In this document: in pieces, positions 52,657-62,423 of the stretch
Position numbering within the stretch: position 1 is the first letter of the stretch
Layout: every line of letters starts with the position of its first letter
Assembly: GCA_902785785.1 (NCBI GenBank)
Contig: CADAAA010000007.1
Coordinates: forward strand, 1 to 64,000
Length of the DNA stretch: 64,000 nucleotides
Direction: 5' to 3'
Source of the DNA: an uncultured Bacteroidia bacterium
GTDB lineage: Bacteria; Bacteroidota; Bacteroidia; Bacteroidales; UBA932
Program-made: the position numbers and the translations under genes
The notes under the pieces: generated by a model
Told to the model about the DNA's origin: nothing
Database searches by the model: none
The model's input: the letters and a program-made list of their open reading frames with translations, nothing else

Positions 52657-53397
52657 TCAGAGCAGTATGCATCCTGCTATCAATGCTCCGGTGGGGATGA
52701 ATTCAAGGGCGCAAAGATACAAAAAAGTCGTTAAAGGTCCGCAATATGAAAGCAAAATTTGACTTTTGCGGAGAATGGCAACAAAGTACATGACAGCGAG
52801 TTCGTAGAGCAGGATGCTGCGTCCCGAAGCGTCGGGGATGTCGGTGAACGAGATGACTCCGGCCGTTAGAACAAGCAGCAGGCCGGCAAGGATCCAGTAG
52901 TTGAAAAAAGAGGTGTTCGCGGTGCGGAACGTTTCCGGCCGCGGAGCCCTGAGCATGCAGAAATAGAAGGCCATGTGCCGGACGAGCAACCAGACCAGAA
53001 TGATTCCGAGCGTGACGGGGCTGCTCCATGCTTCGGGGATGTTGTCCAGGATGTCCGCGTTGAAGAATCCGAAGCGGTCGGCCACCAGGGCTATCGGCAG
53101 GGTGATGATTGTCGCCAGGGTATTGCGGTCTCCCTTGAGCTGTACGCTGGCGTCGATGTTGACGCAGGCTTTCCAACGGGAAAGGCTGTCGAAAAGCAAA
53201 GGTGCAATGTTGAGGAAAATCCTTATGGTCAGGAACATAAGGAGAGTCGCGATGATGACGAGTACCATGTTGACAGGGAAACTGCTCCACGCCTGCACGC
53301 TCTCGGTGTAACCCGCCGAGATGCTGTCCGGCATCTCGAGGGTACCGGAAGTGAATGCCCGTGTAGCGGGGAGTATGACGCTCGTGGAGTCGGTCAT
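52657..53397 (-). CDS. DUF4271-family membrane protein
   Basis: This 246-residue protein has about six hydrophobic segments (VNMVLVIIATLLMFLTIRIF, TLATIITLPIALVADRFGFF, LGIILVWLLVRHMAFYFCML and more). Family, position upstream of hemD and length match DUF4271, which is found only in Bacteroidetes. Its function is unknown. I chose the ATG at 53397 because it overlaps the SUI1 stop (TGATG); the frame is open further upstream. Confidence 0.88.
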   Translation of the reverse strand: MTDSTSVILPATRAFTSGTLEMPDSISAGYTESVQAWSSFPVNMVLVIIATLLMFLTIRIFLNIAPLLFDSLSRWKACVNIDASVQLKGDRNTLATIITLPIALVADRFGFFNADILDNIPEAWSSPVTLGIILVWLLVRHMAFYFCMLRAPRPETFRTANTSFFNYWILAGLLLVLTAGVISFTDIPDASGRSILLYELAVMYFVAILRKSQILLSYCGPLTTFLYLCALEFIPTGALIAGCILL

Positions 53398-53741
53398 CAG
53401 TTGCCTCGTTTCGCCTTGTATCCCATGCCTTGGAGCAGGGCTGTGACCTTGTCGCGCAGGTCGCCCTGGACGGTGATCTCGCCGTCCTTGGCCGTGCCGC
53501 CCACACCGCATTTGACCTTGAGGGTCTTGCCGAGCGCGGCGAGGTCCTCCTGAGTGCCGACGAAGCCCTTGACGAGCGTCACCTGCTTGCCGGCGCGGCC
53601 GCTGCGGTCGATCGTCACGATCAACCGCTGCTTAGCCGGCTCCAGCGTCGCGGGTTCCTCGTCTTCGCCTTCGTCGTATGCGAAGTCAGGGTTGGTGGAA
53701 TACACCACTCCGAGTCTTTTCTTCCAGTCGTTGTCAGCCAT
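53397..53741 (-). CDS. SUI1/eIF1-family translation factor (YciH-like)
   Basis: This 114-residue protein has the SUI1 domain: TIDRSGRAGKQVTLVKGFVG, LKVKCGVGGTAKDGEITVQG and DKVTALLQGMGYKAKR. Bacterial YciH homologues act in start-codon selection and translation control. It shares one base with the start of the DUF4271 gene downstream. Confidence 0.93.
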   Translation of the reverse strand: MADNDWKKRLGVVYSTNPDFAYDEGEDEEPATLEPAKQRLIVTIDRSGRAGKQVTLVKGFVGTQEDLAALGKTLKVKCGVGGTAKDGEITVQGDLRDKVTALLQGMGYKAKRGN

Positions 53742-53816
53742 TTCTTCCGAAATACAAGTGGTACTGCAAAGATACTGCTTTTTTCGGGTATGCCGTCATT
53801 TGTCCTTTGAATTGAG

Positions 53817-53824
53817 TATATTTG
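53817..53824 (+). promoter_or_regulatory. Candidate -7 box of the seven-gene carbohydrate operon
   Basis: TATATTTG is an exact consensus match 22 bp before the ATG at 53847. No -33 box is found at 19-20 bp. Confidence 0.45.
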
Positions 53825-53846
53825 TAGAAACTGTAACCAATAGGAA

Positions 53847-55340
53847 ATGAAAAAGTCTTTGTTCCTCCTTTTAGCCATCCTGTCTGCGGTCGTTTCTTAT
53901 GCACAGCCTCAGGACAGGCGTGCCATGGACTGGGCGGCTTTCAACCGCTACGCCGAAGCTAATGCCGAGTTGACCGAATCTCCGCTGGTAGTATTCATGG
54001 GCGACTCCATCACCGATTTCTGGGTGAACATCCGCCCCGGATTCTTCACTTCGCACAACTATGTCGGAAGGGGCATCAGCGGTCAGACCGTCGAGCACAT
54101 GCTCGCACGCTTCCAGCAGGACGTAGTCGACCTTCACCCCCGTGCGGTGGTGATCATGGCCGGTGTCAACAACATAGCGGGCAACAACGGGAAGATAGAT
54201 TTCGAGGATATCGCCGCCTGCATCAAGTCTATGTGTGATATCGCCAAGGCGAACAATATCATCCCGATACTTTGTTCGCTGACGCCGTGTCACCGCTTCT
54301 TCTGGAACCCTGAAGCAGAGCCGGCACAGGATGTTATCCGGCTCAACGGTATCTATGAGGCTTATGCCCGCGAGGCCGGGATAGAATATGTTGATTATCA
54401 TAAGGCCATGGCCCTTCCCGGAGGAGTCATTTCCGAGACTGACTCCAATGACGGTTGCCATCCTACCGCCGCCGGCTATGAAAAGATGGAGGCTGTCGTC
54501 GAGCCTGTGATAGAGCGCGTCCTCGCGGCCGCTGCGCGTCCGGCGCGCCCTGCCGGTCCCGCCCGCCCGGCAGGCCCTCAGGACTGGCCCAATTTCAAGC
54601 GCTACGAAGAGAAGAACGCCGCTTTGACGCAGGCTCCCCTGATGGTGCTGATGGGCGACTCGATCACCGACTTCTGGTATGACAATGATCCTGACTTCTT
54701 CGAGAAGAACAATTTCGCCGGACGCGGCATTTCCGGTCAGACCGCCAGCCAGATGCTGACACGCTTCAAGCAGGACGTCATCAACCTCAAGCCCAAGGTC
54801 GTGGCCATCATGTGCGGAACCAACGACCTGTGCCAGAACATGGCTTCCCAGGCTTACTATCCCGACCAGACCATTTATGACAATACCGTGGCGATGTGTG
54901 AGCTGGCGGAGGATGCCGGCATCAAGGTCCTCCTCTGTTCCATCACTCCCTGCGCGCACTACATGATCCTTCCCGACATAGATGCCGGTTCCATAATCGA
55001 AGCCTTCAACGCTCGCTTGAAGGCCTACGCAGACACGCACAAGAATGTCACCTACATAGATTATTTCACCCCTCTCGCCACTGCTGAGAAAGGCCTGGCC
55101 GAGAACGGTTCCTATGACGGCATCCACCCCGCCGTCAACCTGTACGACGACATGGAGCGTATCCTCGTCGACGGCCTGAAGAAAGCCCTGAAGTTGAAGA
55201 AGCAGTCCTTCTACACCCTTCCTTCCGACGAGGCCGACCGCCGCAAGGCAGCAGCTGATGTCGAAAGGAGGGAGAAGAACCAGCCGATGAACTTCAACGA
55301 CATGGTCGAGATGTTGAGCCGCATGCGGATGGGACGATAA
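53847..55340 (+). CDS. Secreted protein with two tandem SGNH/GDSL hydrolase domains
   Basis: This 497-residue protein has a signal peptide ending in SYAQ. Two SGNH domains follow: one with GDSIT (Ser54), GRGISGQ and DGCHPT, and one with GDSIT (Ser272), GRGISGQ, CGTNDL and DGIHP. A Pro/Ala/Arg/Gly linker (ARPARPAGPARPAGPQDW) joins them. The first domain has VNN in block III where the second has TND. Both serines and histidines are kept, so both could work as acetyl esterases. It heads a seven-gene operon of carbohydrate enzymes. Confidence 0.9.
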   Translation: MKKSLFLLLAILSAVVSYAQPQDRRAMDWAAFNRYAEANAELTESPLVVFMGDSITDFWVNIRPGFFTSHNYVGRGISGQTVEHMLARFQQDVVDLHPRAVVIMAGVNNIAGNNGKIDFEDIAACIKSMCDIAKANNIIPILCSLTPCHRFFWNPEAEPAQDVIRLNGIYEAYAREAGIEYVDYHKAMALPGGVISETDSNDGCHPTAAGYEKMEAVVEPVIERVLAAAARPARPAGPARPAGPQDWPNFKRYEEKNAALTQAPLMVLMGDSITDFWYDNDPDFFEKNNFAGRGISGQTASQMLTRFKQDVINLKPKVVAIMCGTNDLCQNMASQAYYPDQTIYDNTVAMCELAEDAGIKVLLCSITPCAHYMILPDIDAGSIIEAFNARLKAYADTHKNVTYIDYFTPLATAEKGLAENGSYDGIHPAVNLYDDMERILVDGLKKALKLKKQSFYTLPSDEADRRKAAADVERREKNQPMNFNDMVEMLSRMRMGR

Positions 55341-55358
55341 CCGAAAACATTCAAATCC

Positions 55359-57089
55359 ATGAAAAGAATCCTGTTCATCAGCATCCTGTGCCTGCTGGCC
55401 GTCAGCGGTGCGCTGGCGCAGAAGCCGACGCAGCCTTCCTGGCTGAGTGAGGCTGTCTTCTACCAGATCTATCCGTCGTCTTTCCAGGACAGCGACGGAG
55501 ACGGCTACGGTGACCTCAAGGGCATCATGTCGCGCCTGGACTATATCAAGTCCATAGGCGTGACTGCCATCTGGCTCAATCCCGTGTATGTGTCCGGTTG
55601 GACTGACGGCGGATACGATGTCATTGATTTCTACAAGGTTGACAAGCGTTTCGGCACCAACTCCGACCTGGTGGAACTGATCCGCCAGGCACATGAGCGT
55701 GGCATAAAGGTCGTTATGGACCTGGTAGCCGGACATTCTTCGGACCAGAACGAGTGGTTCCTCCAGTCCAGGGAGGCTCCGGACCTGCGCTATTCCGACT
55801 ACTACATCTGGCCGAGTTTCAAGCCGGAGGAGCCGGCGCAGAACGGACCTATGGACTATGCCGCGCTGATGAACTCCAGCGCGAGCCTCATACGCAAGTT
55901 CGTGGCCACGGACGCACCGCGCGGGCCCTATTATGTCAAGAACTTCTTCGATACCCAGCCCGCCCTGAACTTCGGCTTCGCCAATCCCGATCCGGAGCAT
56001 CCCTGGGAGCAGGCGGTGGACGCTCCAGGCCCCATGGCCATGCGCCGTGAGCTTAAGAACATCATTTCATTCTGGATGGACAAGGGCGTGGACGGTTTCC
56101 GCGTGGACATGGCGGCCAGCCTCGTGAAGAACGACTTCGACAAATCCGCCACCATCAAGCTATGGAAGGAGGATTTCACAAAGTGGTTTGACGAGAATTA
56201 CCCCGAGGGCATCCTGATCGCTGAATGGTTCAACCCGGCACAATCTGTTGCAGCAGCGGACTTCGACCTCGATTTCTTCTGCCACGACGGGCAGTACAAC
56301 TATTCCTCGCTGTTTTTCTACGGCCGCAGGGGTTTCGGTCCCAACGCCACCCCTTCTACACCTTACTTTGACAAGGCCGGAACGGGTGAACTCAAGACCT
56401 GGTACGACCTCTACACTTATCAGTACGATGCAGTCCACGGCAACGGATATGTCAGCATGCCTTCCGGGAACCACGATTTCAACCGCGTATGTACCGAAGG
56501 CCGTACGACTCCGGAAGAGCTCAAGGTCGCGATGACCTTCTTCCTGACCATGCCCGGCGTGCCGTTCATATTCTACGGCGACGAGATCGGCCTGAAGCAG
56601 AATCCCAACGCTCCGTCCACTGACGGATCGGGAGGCCGTGCCGGCTGCCGCATCCCGATGCTCTGGGACGGCACGTCAAACGGCGGTTTTTCAACCGCTC
56701 CCATTGACAAGATCTATATCCCCCAGGATCCGGATCCGAACCGCATGACGGTGGAAAAGGAAGAGAATGATCCGAACTCTCTCCTTAACTATGTCCGTAC
56801 GGTCCTGAAGCTTCGCAAGGATGTCAAGGCGCTCGGCGCCGATGCGGACTGGCGCCTGGTCAGCAGCCTCGACCAGCCTTATCCGATGGTGTATGAGCGC
56901 AAGCTCGGACTGGAGCGATGCTATGTGGTGCTCAACCCGTCCGGCAAGCAGGTCAGCGTGACCCTGCCGACGGAGGCTTCAGCTCCGCAGATCATCGGCG
57001 GCAGTTACACGAAGTGCACTTATAAGCAGACAAAGAAGGGGGACGTCATCACGCTTTCTCCCATTTCTTCGGCAATATTCAAGTTCTAG
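55359..57089 (+). CDS. Secreted GH13-family glycosidase
   Basis: This 576-residue protein has a signal peptide (ending ALAQ) and the alpha-amylase barrel. Catalytic residues are Asp250 (GFRVDMA), Glu289 (IAEWF) and Asp373 (SGNHDFN). Region I reads DLVAGHSSD, where the usual Asn is Gly. FGTNSDLVELIRQAHERGIK and the C-terminal beta domain with SVTLPTEAS are present. The subfamily is not settled: it looks like an oligosaccharide-active enzyme (oligo-1,6-glucosidase/trehalose-synthase-like) with a signal. It lies 18 bp after the double SGNH gene. Confidence 0.9.
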   Translation: MKRILFISILCLLAVSGALAQKPTQPSWLSEAVFYQIYPSSFQDSDGDGYGDLKGIMSRLDYIKSIGVTAIWLNPVYVSGWTDGGYDVIDFYKVDKRFGTNSDLVELIRQAHERGIKVVMDLVAGHSSDQNEWFLQSREAPDLRYSDYYIWPSFKPEEPAQNGPMDYAALMNSSASLIRKFVATDAPRGPYYVKNFFDTQPALNFGFANPDPEHPWEQAVDAPGPMAMRRELKNIISFWMDKGVDGFRVDMAASLVKNDFDKSATIKLWKEDFTKWFDENYPEGILIAEWFNPAQSVAAADFDLDFFCHDGQYNYSSLFFYGRRGFGPNATPSTPYFDKAGTGELKTWYDLYTYQYDAVHGNGYVSMPSGNHDFNRVCTEGRTTPEELKVAMTFFLTMPGVPFIFYGDEIGLKQNPNAPSTDGSGGRAGCRIPMLWDGTSNGGFSTAPIDKIYIPQDPDPNRMTVEKEENDPNSLLNYVRTVLKLRKDVKALGADADWRLVSSLDQPYPMVYERKLGLERCYVVLNPSGKQVSVTLPTEASAPQIIGGSYTKCTYKQTKKGDVITLSPISSAIFKF

Positions 57090-57098
57090 TTTACGTTC

Positions 57099-58061
57099 AT
57101 GAGGTATTCCAAAATACTGGCATTAGCCTTGATACTCGTCATATCGTCCTGCGGAGTTGACAAGACCGCCGGGACCGTAGGTGACGGCGATCCGGCCAAG
57201 CCCAAAGTTTCAGTGGGCAAACTTGATTTCTATCCTGCTTTCGAATCCCCATCGGGCCTGGTTACACCCAGGAACGTGTATGTGTGGCTCCCGGACAATT
57301 ACTCGAAGGGGAAGAAGTACGCCGTCGTCTATATGAGCGATGGCCAGAACCTTTTCGATGCCGAGATGATGTTCAACCATCAGGAATGGCGTGTCGATGA
57401 AGTGTTCGGAGGCCTTCTCGAGGAGGGAAAGATCCAGAACTGCATCGTTGTCGGAGTGGCCAACTCGTTCCGCACGAGGAGTCAGGAATACTTTCCCCAG
57501 GATGTTTTCGACCTCTATTCTCCGGAGTTGAAAGACTATTCCAGATCCAAGAGACTGGGCGAGGATGACCTCCTGGGCAACAACTATCTGAAGTTCCTTG
57601 TCGAGGAACTGAAGCCTTTCATTGACAAGACCTACTCGACACGCAAGGACAGGGACCACACTTTCCATATGGGATCCAGCATGGGAGGTCTGATATCGTC
57701 CTATGCGGTGGCCAAATATCCCAAAGTATTCGGCGGAGCCGGCTGTCTTTCGACACACTCAGTCCTCTATATCACCAACTACGATGCCGAGCAGGATTTC
57801 ATCGATCCCGCGAACCGGTGCTATGTGGATTACTTGAAGGCGAATCTCAAGCCCAACGGCAGCAAGATATACATGGACCGCGGTGACCAGACCCTCGACG
57901 CCCAGTATCCCAAGTACCAGGACCGCCTGGACAGGATGTTCAGGGATTGCGGCTGGGACGATGCGCATTATGTAAGCAAGGTTTATCCCGGCCTCGCCCA
58001 TGTCGAGGACTCCTGGGCCTCGCGCCTCGATGTCCCCGTCCTCTTTCTCCTAGGAAAATAA
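57099..58061 (+). CDS. CE1-like esterase lipoprotein
   Basis: This 320-residue lipoprotein (lipobox ISSC) has the esterase D / CE1 fold: VYVWLPDNYSKGKKYAVVYM, YMSDGQNLFDAEMMFNHQEW and HMGSSMGGLISSYAVAK with Ser194. LAHVEDSWASRL carries the likely histidine. Carbohydrate or siderophore esters are typical substrates of its relatives. It starts 9 bp after the GH13 gene and precedes another esterase gene by 16 bp. Confidence 0.88.
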   Translation: MRYSKILALALILVISSCGVDKTAGTVGDGDPAKPKVSVGKLDFYPAFESPSGLVTPRNVYVWLPDNYSKGKKYAVVYMSDGQNLFDAEMMFNHQEWRVDEVFGGLLEEGKIQNCIVVGVANSFRTRSQEYFPQDVFDLYSPELKDYSRSKRLGEDDLLGNNYLKFLVEELKPFIDKTYSTRKDRDHTFHMGSSMGGLISSYAVAKYPKVFGGAGCLSTHSVLYITNYDAEQDFIDPANRCYVDYLKANLKPNGSKIYMDRGDQTLDAQYPKYQDRLDRMFRDCGWDDAHYVSKVYPGLAHVEDSWASRLDVPVLFLLGK

Positions 58062-58077
58062 ACAAACACTACTAAAC

Positions 58078-59145
58078 ATGAAGAGATCTGTTTTATTCAG
58101 TTTCATTATCATTGCTGCTTTGTCCGTGAATGCCAATGCACAACCTCCGCAGCAGGCGAAGGTCGAGTCGAAAGCCGACATGTCGACCGTCGAGTTCGTA
58201 GTCCGCGACGGCAAGCCTATCCTGATGGACATCTATCAGTTCAAGGACCAGAAAACGGAAGGCGGACGCCCGGTGTTCATCTATTCGTTCGGCGGCGCTT
58301 GGGCCATGGGGTCAAGGGTGGATGCCCTCTGCAATCCCCTGTATGACCACCTTTGCGAAAAAGGCTGGGTCTGCGTCGCCATAGACTATCGTCTCGGCTC
58401 CGCCCGCGGCAGGGACGGAAAACCGCTCATCACTCCTCCGGAGGGTTACAATCCTTTCCAGTTCTCCATAGATATCGGAGTGGAAGACCTGTATGCGGCC
58501 ACGACCTGGCTTATCAAGCATGCTGATGAATACAACATCGATCCCGCGAAGATCGTCATCAGCGGCAGCAGCGCCGGCGCAATCAACAGCATGAACGCCG
58601 AGTACTATATCTGCACCGGTCACAAGATCGCCAAGGACAACCTTCCGGAAGGATTCAACTACGCTGGAGTGGTCCCTATGGCCGGTGCCGTCTATCTGAC
58701 CGGCGAGAACGATACGGAACTCAGGTGGGACAAGAAGCCTTGCCCCATGTGCTTCTTCCACGGCTCGGCTGACCCTACCGTGACATTCGATATCGAACGC
58801 AGCCCCAACCGCCATGGTTTCGGACCTTACTATGTGAGCCAGCAGCTCTATGCGATGGACGTCCCCTATATGCTCAATGAGTACTTCGGTGGCGACCACT
58901 GCATGGCGCTCCTTCCCCTGAAGTGGTTCTGGAACGAGATAGATTCATTCCTTGACAGGATCGTCCTCGGCGGCCAGAACATCAAGGTCCATGCAGTCGA
59001 GAGGTCGGACAAGCCCCGTACGGACGCGAACTGGCTCGACACTGTCCGTCCGGGACAGTATCAGGCCGTGAACCGCATGCGCGGCCAGGGCGGCGCTCCC
59101 GGCGGCCGTCCCCAGGGTGCTCCCCAAGGCGCTCCTCAACGGTAA
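58078..59145 (+). CDS. Secreted alpha/beta hydrolase, BD-FAE/acetyl-esterase-like
   Basis: This 355-residue protein has a signal peptide ending in NANAQ and a carboxylesterase-like core: VFIYSFGGAWAMGSRVDAL as oxyanion-hole region, VISGSSAGAINSMNAEYYI with Ser165, and FFHGSADPTVTFD with the acid residue; the histidine is in FGGDHCMALLPLK. The C-terminus is Gly/Pro/Gln-rich (GGAPGGRPQGAPQGAPQR). It is part of the seven-gene operon, 19 bp before the GH127 gene. Confidence 0.87.
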   Translation: MKRSVLFSFIIIAALSVNANAQPPQQAKVESKADMSTVEFVVRDGKPILMDIYQFKDQKTEGGRPVFIYSFGGAWAMGSRVDALCNPLYDHLCEKGWVCVAIDYRLGSARGRDGKPLITPPEGYNPFQFSIDIGVEDLYAATTWLIKHADEYNIDPAKIVISGSSAGAINSMNAEYYICTGHKIAKDNLPEGFNYAGVVPMAGAVYLTGENDTELRWDKKPCPMCFFHGSADPTVTFDIERSPNRHGFGPYYVSQQLYAMDVPYMLNEYFGGDHCMALLPLKWFWNEIDSFLDRIVLGGQNIKVHAVERSDKPRTDANWLDTVRPGQYQAVNRMRGQGGAPGGRPQGAPQGAPQR

Positions 59146-59164
59146 ACTATACCCGCTGACAAAA

Positions 59165-61468
59165 ATGAAAAGGTTTTCACTCATTCTGTTCGTGCTTTCC
59201 TTGTTACTCGCATGCAACAAGGAAACGGGAAAGGCTCCGGTTGCCGGAGCACCGGATATACCTGTAGCACCCTATGCCGCTTTTGCCGAGGGCCTCATCA
59301 ACGACATCACACCTGAAGGATGGGTCCGGGAGATCCTTGTCAGGCAGAAAGACGGCCTTACCGGACATCCTGAAGCCATGTCATATCCTTTTGACAGCTG
59401 CTGCTGGGCGGGCAATCTCGAAATGAGCAAGAATCCCCACTACTGGGGCTCCGACTGGTGGCGTTTCGAGCAGTCCGCATACTACGTGGACGGCTTCAGC
59501 AGGCTTGGCTATGTCCTCGACGACGAGGAACTCATGGCCAAGGGCAAGGCCAACGTGGACTACGTCCTCGACCACCCGCTGCCTCCGAAACCGGGCTATG
59601 TATTCGACGAATCCAGCTACAGGGGCTTCGGTTTCGGCGCTTCGAGGGCGGCAATGATTGAGAAGAGGAAGATCATAGCTGCCGCAGGCCGTCCCGAAGG
59701 GCGCCTCGGCCGTGAAGGCGATTCGATGGGCTGGCCTTTCGCGGTATTCTTCAGGACGATGAAGACCTACTATGAGGCTACCGGCGACCCGAGGGTTCCC
59801 GCAGCACTCGAGAAGAACTACCTCACATATACTCCTGAAGAGCTGAGCGAAGGACGTTACATCATAAACATCGAAGGCATCCTCTGGACGTATGCCCTCA
59901 CAGGTAACACTCAACTCTTAGAGCTTGCGGAAGCCGTATGGGCCATGGTCCCGAACAATATGCAGCAGTACCTGAGCGACCAGCCCATGTCGGGACACGG
60001 CGTAACCGTCTGCGAAACCCTCAAGCTGCCCATGCTCCTTTACGCTTTCACGGGCAAGGAAATATATAAGGAAGCCGCCCTGAAGGGCGACCGGAAGATG
60101 GAAGACCTGAACATGCTCATCGACGGCATCATCTCCAGTTCCGAGGGCCTTGCGGGCGTGGAGTCGCTGGCTTCACACGAGACCTGCGACATCTCCGATT
60201 ACACTTGGACCATAGGCTATTACCTGATGGTCACCGGCGACGCTTCATTCGCTGACCGCCTGGAGAGGGCCATCTACAATGCCGGCTTCGGCGCGGTGAC
60301 CAAGGACTTCAAGGCGATGCAGTATTTCTCATGTCCCAACCAGTTCCTGTGCACGGGCTCGTCGAACCACAACGATTACAAGAAAGCCAAGACGTGGATG
60401 GCATACAGGTCCGCGCATGAAGTCGAGTGCTGTATCGGCAACCTCCACAGGTATTTCCCGAATTTCGCATCCAGGATGTGGATGAAGGACAGGAACGGGC
60501 AGCCTGTGGCCGCCCTCTACGGCCCTTCGTCAGTGGTTTATGACCTCGGCGGCGGGGTCACTGTGAAGATCCATGAGATAACCAACTATCCTTTCGAAGA
60601 GGATATCCGCTTCAAGTTCACTTTCTACGAGAACGGCAAGGTGTCGAAAAAGCCGCATCAGATGGACTTCACGTACAGGGTGCCCGGGTGGTGCAAGGCA
60701 TCTGACAAGCAGGGCTTCCAGACTGTCAGCAAGACATGGAAGAGTGGTGAGAAGTTCGATGTGAACTTCCCCATGGAGATAGAATTCGTCAAGAACGCGG
60801 TTCAGGGCGAAAGCGTCGTCCGCGGTCCCCTGACTTTCACTTATGCCATTCCTGCCGACTGGGAAGTGGATACGAAGGTTTACGACTATCTTGCAGGCAA
60901 GGAATCTAAGAACCCCGACTTTGTCAACTGGAACATAACGCCTTCCGGCAAATGGAACTATGCCATCCGCAACTCCGGTCTCGACAAGGTCAGACTAATA
61001 AAGACCCATTCCAAGGGTTTCCCGTTCGACCTTGACAATGTCCCTCTGAAGATCAGGATCCCCGTGACGGGTGTCAAGGACTGGAACCTCGATGTGGTCC
61101 CGAGCAAGCCGTATGAGGGCCAGCGTTTCACCCAATGGACTGACGAGCCTTTGTATGACAAAGACGGTAAGCCGGCGGAGAACGGCGGATTTGTCAAGAT
61201 CGATGGCGAGCTCATCCAGTTGCAGAGGGCGGGCGCAATGAAGTATTACGTCAATCCTGACGGCAATTACGGCAGGGTGCGCGATGCTTTCAACGAACTG
61301 TTCGAGAAGGACGGCCAATGGTATTGCAGCTGGGAGATGGAGGATGCGTATATTACACCTCCGCTTCCGAAGACAGTCGTTCCCGAGGAAGGCAGCGACA
61401 CCTTCATCGAACTCGTCCCTTACGGCGCTTCGACCATCAGGCTCACCGTTTTCCCTGAATATGAATAA
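59165..61468 (+). CDS. GH127-family beta-L-arabinofuranosidase lipoprotein
   Basis: This 767-residue protein has a lipobox (LLAC, Cys17). It matches the GH127/DUF1680 family, which removes beta-L-arabinofuranose. The zinc and nucleophile residues are conserved: Glu339 and Cys341 in HETCDI, and Cys422 and Cys423 in ECCIGN, which correspond to Glu338, Cys340, Cys417 (nucleophile) and Cys418 of HypBA1. Glu327 (SSEGLAG) is a candidate acid/base. The C-terminal sandwich is normal in length. I used the ATG at 59165 that begins the lipoprotein signal. Confidence 0.93.
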   Translation: MKRFSLILFVLSLLLACNKETGKAPVAGAPDIPVAPYAAFAEGLINDITPEGWVREILVRQKDGLTGHPEAMSYPFDSCCWAGNLEMSKNPHYWGSDWWRFEQSAYYVDGFSRLGYVLDDEELMAKGKANVDYVLDHPLPPKPGYVFDESSYRGFGFGASRAAMIEKRKIIAAAGRPEGRLGREGDSMGWPFAVFFRTMKTYYEATGDPRVPAALEKNYLTYTPEELSEGRYIINIEGILWTYALTGNTQLLELAEAVWAMVPNNMQQYLSDQPMSGHGVTVCETLKLPMLLYAFTGKEIYKEAALKGDRKMEDLNMLIDGIISSSEGLAGVESLASHETCDISDYTWTIGYYLMVTGDASFADRLERAIYNAGFGAVTKDFKAMQYFSCPNQFLCTGSSNHNDYKKAKTWMAYRSAHEVECCIGNLHRYFPNFASRMWMKDRNGQPVAALYGPSSVVYDLGGGVTVKIHEITNYPFEEDIRFKFTFYENGKVSKKPHQMDFTYRVPGWCKASDKQGFQTVSKTWKSGEKFDVNFPMEIEFVKNAVQGESVVRGPLTFTYAIPADWEVDTKVYDYLAGKESKNPDFVNWNITPSGKWNYAIRNSGLDKVRLIKTHSKGFPFDLDNVPLKIRIPVTGVKDWNLDVVPSKPYEGQRFTQWTDEPLYDKDGKPAENGGFVKIDGELIQLQRAGAMKYYVNPDGNYGRVRDAFNELFEKDGQWYCSWEMEDAYITPPLPKTVVPEEGSDTFIELVPYGASTIRLTVFPEYE

Positions 61469-61481
61469 TCAGCATAGAATC

Positions 61482-62423
61482 ATGAAAAAGATAATCATCA
61501 GTCTGTTCACCCTTGCATTGTACAGCGCCAGCGTTTTCGCCCAGGCGGAAAAGATACGTCTCTACGAAGGGAAGGCTCCCGGCAGCGAGAACTGGACCCA
61601 GCAGGAGTTCCTCTTCGAGTACACGACTCCAATGAATCCCGGCGAGGTCGGGGAGTGCATCCTGAACGTAGTGGATCCTGAACTGTGGTCATATCTCCCG
61701 GCGAAAGGTACCGAGACGGGGGCTGCCGTCGTCGTATGCCCAGGCGGCGGTTTCACCGCGCTGTCCTGGCATCAGGAAGGCCCCAACGTGGCCAAATGGC
61801 TTGCCGCGCACGGCATCGCCGCCTTCGTCCTGAAATACCGCACCGCATATTCGGGCGCCGATTATGAGGAGGCCAGATATGTGGCCGACCATTCGTACGG
61901 CAACCAGGGAAGGGATGCCCGCATGAGGGAACTCACCGAGAAGCACGCGAAGATTGCCGAAGAACAGGGTTATGACCGGAAGATGGCGTGGGATGATGCC
62001 CGGGTTGCGATCACCTACATCCGCAAGAATGCGGAGAAGTATGGTGTCAACCCCAAGGCGATAGGCATCATCGGTTTCTCCGCAGGCGGCAATATCGTCT
62101 ATCACGTGGCTCTCGACCATGATGAGATGAGCCGGCCGGACTTCCTCGGCATGATCTATCCGGCGTGGTTCGAGGACAAAGTGCCGGAAGACCCGATGCC
62201 GCTCTTCATTGCCGCGAGCACGGGCGAAGCCTCCTCGTCAAATGGTTTCGGCGACACGCCCGCCCTCTACAATGCCTGGAACAAGACCCGTCAGCCGCTG
62301 GAGATACACTCTTTCACAAGGGGTTTTCACGGTTTCGGGTACCGCGAGAACGGACAGTCGGTGAATATATGGACCACGCTGTTCTATGATTTCCTTGACA
62401 ACTGCAATTTCCTGAAAAAGTGA
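61482..62423 (+). CDS. Secreted alpha/beta hydrolase, acetylxylan-esterase-like
   Basis: This 313-residue protein has a signal peptide ending in VFAQ. The core has VCPGGGFTALSWHQEGP as oxyanion-hole region, IGIIGFSAGGNIVYHVALD with Ser200, and HSFTRGFHGFGYRENG with the histidine. It resembles the hydrolase at 13053. It overlaps the GH32 start by 4 bp (GTGA), and starts 13 bp after the GH127 gene. The start at 61482 begins the signal peptide. Confidence 0.88.
   Translation: MKKIIISLFTLALYSASVFAQAEKIRLYEGKAPGSENWTQQEFLFEYTTPMNPGEVGECILNVVDPELWSYLPAKGTETGAAVVVCPGGGFTALSWHQEGPNVAKWLAAHGIAAFVLKYRTAYSGADYEEARYVADHSYGNQGRDARMRELTEKHAKIAEEQGYDRKMAWDDARVAITYIRKNAEKYGVNPKAIGIIGFSAGGNIVYHVALDHDEMSRPDFLGMIYPAWFEDKVPEDPMPLFIAASTGEASSSNGFGDTPALYNAWNKTRQPLEIHSFTRGFHGFGYRENGQSVNIWTTLFYDFLDNCNFLKK

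Noticed and set aside
53871..56000. A 709-codon minus-strand frame spanning the double SGNH and GH13 genes
   Set aside because: It covers two clear genes and the gap between them on the opposite strand, and its translation has no family features.
61284..61481. Upstream extension of the esterase frame that starts inside the GH127 gene
   Set aside because: The signal peptide begins at 61482, and the extension overlaps the coding end of GH127 in another frame.
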